From the NCBI GenBank assembly GCA_007695205.1, contig REEF01000832.1, positions 1 through 5,917 of the forward strand: a stretch of DNA of 5,917 nt, given 5' to 3'. Shown piece after piece: positions 1 through 5,058 of this stretch. A program made the position numbers and the translations under genes. The notes beneath the pieces were generated by a model that saw only the letters and a program-made list of their open reading frames with translations, was not told the DNA's origin and searched no databases. Origin of the DNA: Planctomycetaceae bacterium. Lineage in GTDB: Bacteria; Planctomycetota; Planctomycetia; Pirellulales; Pirellulaceae. Position 1 is the stretch's first letter; the number at the start of each line of letters is the position of its first letter.

Positions 1-141
1 CATATTGCTGGCGATAATCGAACTCTGGAAGCCGCTCTCTTGAGCCGCCGCCCGGCTGCCAGGCAACGCGGCAGCACCGGCTGCCAAACCGGAACCTCCC
101 AAAATACGCAACCAGTCACGTCGGTTGATCGAATGGCTCAT
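1..141 (-). CDS. Tat-leader exported protein, N-terminal 47 residues only (possibly a TIM-barrel sugar isomerase/epimerase)
   Basis: This is the 5' end of a minus-strand gene that runs off the window at base 1; the frame is open for all 47 visible codons. The protein begins MSHSINRRDWLRILGG and continues with an Ala/Gly-rich hydrophobic stretch to about residue 33 (SRAAAQ). That is the layout of a twin-arginine signal peptide: Arg-Arg at residues 7-8, a weakly hydrophobic core, and an Ala-x-Ala type cleavage site near AAAQ. The start is well supported by an AAGGAG ribosome binding site 8 bases upstream. The residues after the leader (FQSSIIASNM) resemble the first beta strand of planctomycete sugar phosphate isomerase/epimerase-like TIM-barrel proteins, but too little is visible for a firm family call. 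It lies 177 bases downstream of the Gfo/Idh/MocA gene on the same strand, and such oxidoreductases and TIM-barrel isomerases often occur together. Gene existence is secure; function is a guess. Confidence 0.75.
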   Translation of the reverse strand, partial: MSHSINRRDWLRILGGSGLAAGAAALPGSRAAAQESGFQSSIIASNM

Positions 142-149
142 CTTCAGGA

Positions 150-155
150 CTCCTT
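150..155 (-). promoter_or_regulatory. Shine-Dalgarno sequence of the truncated Tat-leader gene
   Basis: Read on the minus strand the bases are AAGGAG, separated by 8 bases from the ATG at 141-139. The match to the 16S rRNA tail is strong and fixes the start of the truncated gene. It also argues that this gene is translated independently of the oxidoreductase 177 bases upstream. Confidence 0.75.
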
Positions 156-195
156 AGATAACGTGTGTCGAACCGAGCAAGGCCAGTGTTACGGC

Positions 196-237
196 GGCAT
201 CCTGGCGGTGATCGCCAGTGTCCGCATCTATGATGCC
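196..237 (-). other. Bulged hairpin in the 177-base intergenic gap
   Basis: The gap 142-318 holds no gene. Its one notable structure is a pair of nested perfect stems. GGCATC (196-201) pairs with GATGCC (232-237). Directly inside it, CTGGCG (202-207) pairs with CGCCAG (213-218) around a 5-base loop. The result is 12 continuous pairs on one arm with a 13-base one-sided bulge on the other (219-231). In the transcript it would lie about 54 bases before the start codon of the truncated gene. No U-tract follows, so it is not a standard rho-independent terminator. It could be an mRNA stability or leader structure, or chance. Confidence 0.35.
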
Positions 238-318
238 AGAACGGACTGCTGGATACAACAAGTGGGTGAAGTGTTCGTACGGAGACAAAGGAGCCCGACG
301 TCGCGTGTCGACGAATCG

Positions 319-1641
319 TCAGGGCAGCGACCAGCCTGGTCGGTATTCGCGGCGGATCAAGGCATCGCATTGGTCAGCGTCGATCGCTTTTAGATCCTGG
401 GCGTCCCATTGGATCGTCTTTCCTGAGCGCAACGCGACATTGCACAGCAAAGCGGCCTCGGTCAGGGCTCCCGAGTAATCGAAATTGCAGGTGGTCGGAC
501 CACCGGTCTTGCACGCTTCGACCCATTCGCGGTGATGGCCGATCGAATTGGGAATGAACGGCTCGGGCCTTTGGAAATCGGCGAATTTATCCTCCGGCAG
601 CAACTGGTGGCGCCCGTAATCGGTGATCAGCATTCCCTGGCTGCCGACGAACAACACCGCGCTTCCCCACTGGGGCACTTTTTGTTGTTTGACCATCTCG
701 GGATAGGCTCCGCCGTTGTACCAGTGCAGCGTCACGGGCGGTTGGTCGCCCCGCGCCGGATATTCTTGATGAGCGATGGTCCAGCGAGCGGCACTCTCCG
801 GATGCACCGGTCCTTCTGCCTGGACCTTCGTCGGGTGTCGTAGATCGAGTGCCCAGAACGCGACATCGCAATAATGACAGAAGAAATCTCCCAGGGCTCC
901 ATTGGCAAAATTCCACCAATAACGCCAGCCGAACGGCGCGTAGGCCTTGTGGTAGGGTCGAAATTCAGCCGGTCCCAGCCAGAGATCCCAGTTCAAGCCT
1001 GGGGGGATCGGCGGTCCTTCGGCGGGTGCATCAGGCTGAGTTCTATCGGTGGGCGTGGCGGGACCGTCGAAGCTGGCGCCGAGCCACGCATGGACTTCGT
1101 GCACAGCGCCGATCGCGCCGGTCTGGACCAATTCGACGACTCGCCGATAGTTCGGCCCGGCGTGGATCTGGTTTCCCATCTGGGTCACCACCCGGTTCTC
1201 AGCAGCGACCTCCGCCATCCGCCTGGCTTCGTAGACGCTGTGCGTCAACGGTTTCTCGCAGTAACAATGCTTGCCCAACTGCATCGCCATCACGCCGGGT
1301 ATGGCATGCGTATGATCGGGCGTCCCGATCACCACGGCGTCGATCTGGTCGTGCATCCGGTCCAACATTTTGCGAAAATCCTGGAAGCGTTGCGCCTTGG
1401 GAAAATCGGCAAAGGTCCTTGCTGCTCGCGATTCGTCGACATCGCACAGCGCGACCAGGTTCTCGCTGGCCACGCCTCGCACATTATCGGCGCCTCGACC
1501 GCCGACGCCGATCCCGGCGATATTCAGTTTTTCATTGGGCGACGCGCCTCGACCGGGCGACAACCGGGCGGTCATCGTCCAGAATCCACCAGCTACCACA
1601 GAATGACGAAGCATCTGACGTCGTGTGATCAGCTTGGACAT
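319..1641 (-). CDS. Gfo/Idh/MocA-family NAD(P)-dependent oxidoreductase with Tat leader
   Basis: This 440-residue protein belongs to the Gfo/Idh/MocA dehydrogenases, which oxidise or reduce sugars, inositols and related polyols with a tightly held nicotinamide cofactor; the substrate here cannot be predicted. The N-terminus (MSKLITRRQMLRHS, Arg-Arg at 7-8) followed by a short hydrophobic stretch is a likely Tat signal, matching a family that folds with its cofactor before export. The Rossmann dinucleotide motif GIGVGGRG is at residues 43-50, the acidic end of beta-2 (LCDVDE) at 65-70, GTPDHTHA at 106-113, and the family's EKP, carrying the catalytic lysine, at 129-131. GNQIHAG (156-162), GLNWDLWLGPA (215-225) and GALGDFFCHYCD (248-259, with the conserved His256) are typical of the large planctomycete subfamily. 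The length is normal and the protein looks intact. An in-frame ATG at 1689 would add 16 residues ahead of the Tat motif; it is rejected because AGGAG sits 8 bases before the ATG at 1641 and the twin Arg then falls at the usual place. Confidence 0.93.
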   Translation of the reverse strand: MSKLITRRQMLRHSVVAGGFWTMTARLSPGRGASPNEKLNIAGIGVGGRGADNVRGVASENLVALCDVDESRAARTFADFPKAQRFQDFRKMLDRMHDQIDAVVIGTPDHTHAIPGVMAMQLGKHCYCEKPLTHSVYEARRMAEVAAENRVVTQMGNQIHAGPNYRRVVELVQTGAIGAVHEVHAWLGASFDGPATPTDRTQPDAPAEGPPIPPGLNWDLWLGPAEFRPYHKAYAPFGWRYWWNFANGALGDFFCHYCDVAFWALDLRHPTKVQAEGPVHPESAARWTIAHQEYPARGDQPPVTLHWYNGGAYPEMVKQQKVPQWGSAVLFVGSQGMLITDYGRHQLLPEDKFADFQRPEPFIPNSIGHHREWVEACKTGGPTTCNFDYSGALTEAALLCNVALRSGKTIQWDAQDLKAIDADQCDALIRREYRPGWSLP

Positions 1642-1649
1642 GAAGGTTT

Positions 1650-1654
1650 CTCCT
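1650..1654 (-). promoter_or_regulatory. Shine-Dalgarno sequence that sets the oxidoreductase start at 1641
   Basis: Read on the minus strand the bases are AGGAG (context GCAGGAGAAACC), 8 bases before the ATG at 1641-1639. This site decides between two in-frame starts, 1641 and 1689. The 1641 start also places the twin-arginine pair at residues 7-8, as expected for a Tat leader, rather than at residues 23-24. Confidence 0.75.
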
Positions 1655-1711
1655 GCTAGGGGATAGATCGAGCCATGAATGCCCATCATTGGACCAAAAC
1701 GGTTGCAATAA

Positions 1712-3163
1712 TCAACTGGCCAGAAGCTGCTTGACGACTCGGCCGTGGACGTCGGTCAAGCGAAAGTCTCGGCCTTGGAAGCGAAAAGTCAGTCGTTCGT
1801 GATCGAAACCCAGCAGATGCATGATCGTGGCCTGCAGGTCGTGGATATGGACCTTATCCCGAGCGACGCTGAAGCCTAATTCATCGGATTCCCCATGCGT
1901 GTACCCGCTCTTGACGCCGCCCCCGGCCATCCACATCACGTAGCAATCGGGGAAATGATCGCGGCCCAGAACTTGACCGCTTGCCGTCCGTCCTTCGCGG
2001 AACGGCGTGCGTCCGAATTCACCGCCCCAGATGACCAGCGTTTCATCCAGCAATCCACGTTGCTCCAGATCCTTGATCAAGGCCGCTACCGGCTTGTCCA
2101 TCGTTGCACACTTGCGAGTCAATCCGTCGCGGATGTCCTCGTCGGGATTCGTGCCGTGAAAATCCCAACCCCAATCGAACAATTGGACGAAGCGCACCCC
2201 GGCTTCGCTCAATCGCCGTGCCAGCAGGCAATTGTTGGCCAGACTGGACCCACCCGGCTCGGCCCCGTAGGCTTCCAGCACCTGTTGTGGTTCCCGCGAA
2301 ATATCCATCACCTCGGGAACGGACGCCTGCATGCGGAACGCCAGTTCGTACTGGGCGATCCGAGTCAGCGTTTCGGGGTGCCCTAGTTCCTGAGCCTGCA
2401 ATTCGTTCAGCCGGTTCAGGGTATCCAGACTCATCCGGCGCACGTCGCGGCTCATGCCCTCCGGATCGGAAACGTACAGAACCGGGTCGCCCTGCGATCG
2501 GCACTGAACCCCGTGATACACCGACGGCAAGAAGCCGCTGCCGAACGAATTATTTCCGCCGTTGGGCTGTACGCCGCTGGAGATCAATACGACAAAGCCC
2601 GGCAGATCCTGGTTCTCGGTGCCCAGACCATACGTGGCCCAGGCGCCCATCGAAGGACGACCCGGCCGCGGCGATCCGGTGTAGACCAACAACTCGGCCG
2701 GGGCATGGTTGAATTCGTCGGTGTTCATCGATCGGATCATGCACATCCGGTCCGCCACCTGGTGCAGATGAGGGATCGCGTCCGACATCCAAATACCGCT
2801 TTCGCCGTATTGCGCAAAGCTTCGGGGCGTGCCCAACAGCTTGGGGACGCCCGAGGTAAAGGCGAAACGCTTGCCTTCCAGGAACTCCTGCGGGCAGTCC
2901 TGCCCGTCGAATTTAACCAGTTCCGGCTTGTAATCGAACATGTCCAGATGCGGGGGAGAACCGGTCATGTGCAGGTAGATCACCCGCTTGGCTCGCGCCG
3001 GAAAATGCGGCGGCCTGGGCGCTTGCGGATCGACAGGTGTCGGATTCGACAAGGCGTCGCCGTGCATCATCGAGGCCAACGCGAGGCCTCCGAGTCCGAT
3101 CTGACACCCTTGCAAAAAGTGCCGTCGCGTCAACGTCTGCCGTAATTCATCGCGAGGATGCAT
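1712..3163 (-). CDS. DUF1501 family protein (alkaline phosphatase/sulfatase-like fold) with Tat leader
   Basis: This 483-residue protein is a typical full-length DUF1501 member, a family greatly expanded in planctomycetes and assigned to the alkaline phosphatase/sulfatase superfamily; its reaction is not established. The leader has the twin-arginine motif LTRRHFLQG (residues 11-19, Arg13-Arg14) followed by a Gly/Leu/Ala-rich core (residues 22-33). The mature domain opens with KRVIYLHMTGSPPHLDMFD (59-77), where SPPHLDMFD matches the family's GGPSHxDxFD metal-site-like motif. Near the C-terminus are WGGEFGRTP (379-387), GRDHFP (400-405), the AGGGVKSG turn, HIHDLQATIMHLLG (439-452), and the closing GRDFRLTDVHG that ends nearly all members. 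The start is supported by GGAGG 8 bases upstream. These proteins are usually encoded next to a DUF1549/DUF1553 (cytochrome-like) gene, but here the upstream neighbour is an ABC permease 39 bases away. The gene ends 70 bases before the oxidoreductase start. Confidence 0.94.
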   Translation of the reverse strand: MHPRDELRQTLTRRHFLQGCQIGLGGLALASMMHGDALSNPTPVDPQAPRPPHFPARAKRVIYLHMTGSPPHLDMFDYKPELVKFDGQDCPQEFLEGKRFAFTSGVPKLLGTPRSFAQYGESGIWMSDAIPHLHQVADRMCMIRSMNTDEFNHAPAELLVYTGSPRPGRPSMGAWATYGLGTENQDLPGFVVLISSGVQPNGGNNSFGSGFLPSVYHGVQCRSQGDPVLYVSDPEGMSRDVRRMSLDTLNRLNELQAQELGHPETLTRIAQYELAFRMQASVPEVMDISREPQQVLEAYGAEPGGSSLANNCLLARRLSEAGVRFVQLFDWGWDFHGTNPDEDIRDGLTRKCATMDKPVAALIKDLEQRGLLDETLVIWGGEFGRTPFREGRTASGQVLGRDHFPDCYVMWMAGGGVKSGYTHGESDELGFSVARDKVHIHDLQATIMHLLGFDHERLTFRFQGRDFRLTDVHGRVVKQLLAS

Positions 3164-3171
3164 CTTGTTCG

Positions 3172-3176
3172 CCTCC
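3172..3176 (-). promoter_or_regulatory. Shine-Dalgarno sequence of the DUF1501 gene
   Basis: GGAGG on the minus strand, 8 bases before the ATG at 3163-3161. It lies inside the 39-base gap after the permease stop. The gap has no room for a complete promoter of its own, which suggests the DUF1501 gene is read from upstream or from a promoter inside the permease gene. Confidence 0.7.
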
Positions 3177-3202
3177 GCATTACATTTAAAATCAACTGAT
3201 GT

Positions 3203-4387
3203 TTATGATAACAACACCAGCGTTCGTGTAAAGGTTGCTGAGGCCCAGCTAGTCAGGATCGCCAGCGTGGCGGCCAGCAACACGCCGGTCGCCAGGACGA
3301 TGGCCACTTCCAGGGTCAGCACGGCGGCGATTCGCGCTCGACCACCCCCGATCTTCCGCATCGTCTCGATCTCGCGACGACGCAATTGCAGCGATAGGAT
3401 GAAGACCAGACCGATCGTCGCCAAAGTGGCCGCACCGACCATCATGATCCCCAAGGTCACATACCCGCCGACGGCAAACACCGTTTGGACCAGATCGGCC
3501 AAAATCTCTGCGGGAGCGACGATCTGGACCGGTTGGTCCTCGTCCAGATAGCGTCCTTCCAGCAGGGTTCCCGATCGCTGGTCGTGCGGTTGGACGATGA
3601 TCGCCGTGATGGGAAACGTTCCCGGGTCGCCGTGGAAGTGAAAGTCGGCCACATTCTCGGGCGTGACCTCGTTGTATTGGACCACCGCAGCACTGGCGAT
3701 GATCCGGTCCTGATCCACATCCAAGACTTCGTCCGCCGACTCGGCCGTGCTCAGATCCTGATGGCCGTGTGCCAGCCCCTGGATGGTCCAACTGGTCTTG
3801 ATGTCGACGAATACCGCGCGGTCGTCCGGCGTGCCGGTCGGCTGAAGCACCCCGACGACTTGCATCTTCAACGGGTACACGCCGCCGATGTCCAGGAACG
3901 CTTGCGGTGCCGAGATCACGTGCCCGCCGGGACGCACCTGAGCATCCCGAGCGGCTGAGGCGCCCAGCACGCATTCGCCCAGCATCCCCATCAGCCGCCC
4001 TTCGGCCAGTTGCAGATCGCGGAATTCAAAGTAATCGAGAGTGGTTCCCACCACGGGGCTGTGCGCGGTGCGAAACCGAGTGTCCAGCGGGATGCCGTAT
4101 CCCCACCCCGTCTGCTCGACCCGATCGATTTCCTCGAATCGCAAGGTACCCGGCGCCTCGGATTCGAAGTACAACGAGTTCAATACCAGTTCCAGACGAC
4201 TACCACGCGCGCCGATCAACAGCGGGGTGGACTCCGCCCGCGACATCAACTCGACAGCACTGCGGCCGATCAACAGATTCAAGCCGATCGGCAGGTAGAC
4301 GATCAACGTCACCGCAGCGATCAACACCAACGTTTTGATGCGATGGTACGCCAGGTAACGCCAAGCCAGGTAGGCGATGTCGCTCAT
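3203..4387 (-). CDS. ABC transporter permease, FtsX/MacB-like
   Basis: This 394-residue inner-membrane protein is the membrane partner of the ATPase encoded just upstream. A cytoplasmic N-terminus leads into TM1 (about residues 19-40), then a large periplasmic domain of about 260 residues (MacB-PCD type), TM2 (about 310-335), a cytoplasmic loop LRRREIETMRKIGGGR (335-350) matching the coupling-helix motif of FtsX-like permeases, and TM3 (about 354-378). Only 16 residues follow TM3, so the fourth helix normal for this fold appears absent. The periplasmic domain carries PLLIGARGSRLELVLNSLYF (55-74) and VVGTTLDYFEFR (112-123). These recall a subfamily of FtsX-like permeases (pattern 'LIVGAKGSPLQLVL') found in some proteobacterial operons linked to metal uptake; this comparison is from memory. 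Residues 245-269 contain His-Phe-His (250-252). The start overlaps the ATPase stop by 4 bases (ATGA), implying translational coupling; a GAGG lies 4 bases upstream. The fold is clear, the substrate unknown. Confidence 0.88.
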   Translation of the reverse strand: MSDIAYLAWRYLAYHRIKTLVLIAAVTLIVYLPIGLNLLIGRSAVELMSRAESTPLLIGARGSRLELVLNSLYFESEAPGTLRFEEIDRVEQTGWGYGIPLDTRFRTAHSPVVGTTLDYFEFRDLQLAEGRLMGMLGECVLGASAARDAQVRPGGHVISAPQAFLDIGGVYPLKMQVVGVLQPTGTPDDRAVFVDIKTSWTIQGLAHGHQDLSTAESADEVLDVDQDRIIASAAVVQYNEVTPENVADFHFHGDPGTFPITAIIVQPHDQRSGTLLEGRYLDEDQPVQIVAPAEILADLVQTVFAVGGYVTLGIMMVGAATLATIGLVFILSLQLRRREIETMRKIGGGRARIAAVLTLEVAIVLATGVLLAATLAILTSWASATFTRTLVLLS

Positions 4388-5058
4388 AACGCCTCGTCTT
4401 CGACAACGTGGAACTGAGAAAAATCCACGACTTGATCGAACCGATCGAGGATCTCGGGATCATGCGTGACCGTTACCAGCGTGGCCTGCGTCTGCGCGAC
4501 GTAATCGTCCAGAATATCCAGTACATGCTGCTTGTTCTTCGAGTCCAGGTTTCCCGTGGGTTCGTCGCACAGGAGCAGCCGAGGTGTCGTCAACAACGCG
4601 CGGCAGATCGCAACGCGTTGACGTTCGCCCTGAGATAATCGTCGTACATAACGCCGCAATTTGTCGCGGATCCCGACCTGGTCGGCCAGCAGCTCCGCCC
4701 GCTCGCGCATGTTCCGGTCCGGACGTAGCGTGCCGCTGATCCGGCAGGGCAGCAGGATGTTATCCAGGACGTTCAGATGCTCCAGCAGTTCGAACTCCTG
4801 GAACACCAGCCCGATCTGTCGCACTCGCAGATTGCGACGCGCGGCGTCGGACAACGAAACCAGCTCGTGGTCGTCAACCACGATACTGCCCGACGCGGGT
4901 ACCAGGATGCCTGCGATCAAGCTCAACAGCGTCGTCTTGCCGCAACCGCTGGGGCCGATCATCGCCAAGCGAGCCCCTGGCGAGACCCTCCACTGGGGCA
5001 CGCGGAGCGAAAAGTCGCTGTGTTCGTAACGAAACTGCAGATCGCGTATCCGGATCAT
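4384..5058 (-). CDS. ABC transporter ATP-binding protein, LolD/MacB/FtsE type
   Basis: This 224-residue cytoplasmic ATPase powers the adjoining permease. All nucleotide-binding elements are present: Walker A GPSGCGKTT (35-43), Q-loop glutamine in LVFQEFELL (Gln87), signature LSQGERQRV (140-148, with Gln in place of the more common first Gly), Walker B LLLCDEP (160-166, catalytic Glu165), D-loop NLD (169-171) and H-loop histidine in VTHDPE (His198). The phrases FELLEHLNVLDNILLP and CDEPTGNLDSKN place it in the LolD/MacB/FtsE branch, whose members work with FtsX-like permeases in lipoprotein release, efflux or mechanotransmission rather than with ordinary importers. The length is normal for the branch. 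The ATG directly abuts the TAA of the upstream DUF1573 gene and no Shine-Dalgarno sequence is visible, so translation probably depends on reinitiation by ribosomes finishing DUF1573. The stop overlaps the permease start. The specific substrate cannot be deduced. Confidence 0.95.
   Translation of the reverse strand: MIRIRDLQFRYEHSDFSLRVPQWRVSPGARLAMIGPSGCGKTTLLSLIAGILVPASGSIVVDDHELVSLSDAARRNLRVRQIGLVFQEFELLEHLNVLDNILLPCRISGTLRPDRNMRERAELLADQVGIRDKLRRYVRRLSQGERQRVAICRALLTTPRLLLCDEPTGNLDSKNKQHVLDILDDYVAQTQATLVTVTHDPEILDRFDQVVDFSQFHVVEDEAL

Noticed and set aside
233..270. Promoter-like TTGTAT and CATCAT hexamers 17 bases apart on the minus strand, upstream of the truncated gene
   Set aside because: Both hexamers match the consensus poorly and planctomycete promoters are ill-defined; not enough to call a promoter.
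296..312. Short palindromes CGACGTCG and GTCGAC just after the oxidoreductase stop
   Set aside because: Too short for a terminator, no following U-tract, and palindromes of this size are common in such sequence.
40..393. 117-residue plus-strand frame spanning the intergenic gap
   Set aside because: It overlaps two supported minus-strand genes, has no family features and no ribosome binding site; nothing suggests a real gene in the gap.
849..1659. Two long overlapping plus-strand reading frames opposite the oxidoreductase gene
   Set aside because: They are antisense to a gene with complete family motifs, are rich in Arg/Ser/Pro or low in recognisable motifs, and have no convincing ribosome binding site; long antisense frames are expected in GC-rich DNA.
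3101..3109. Lipoprotein-type cysteine (LQGC) in the DUF1501 leader
   Set aside because: The Cys at residue 20 precedes the hydrophobic core instead of following it, and Gln is unusual in a lipobox, so a Tat signal without lipidation fits better.
2104..3145. Plus-strand reading frames opposite the DUF1501 gene
   Set aside because: No recognisable domain, biased composition (Arg/Pro/Ser), and full overlap with a well-supported gene on the other strand.
3249..3974. 241-residue minus-strand frame inside the permease gene
   Set aside because: Composition is Arg/Gly/Ser-rich with no hydrophobic helices; it is an out-of-frame shadow of the permease.
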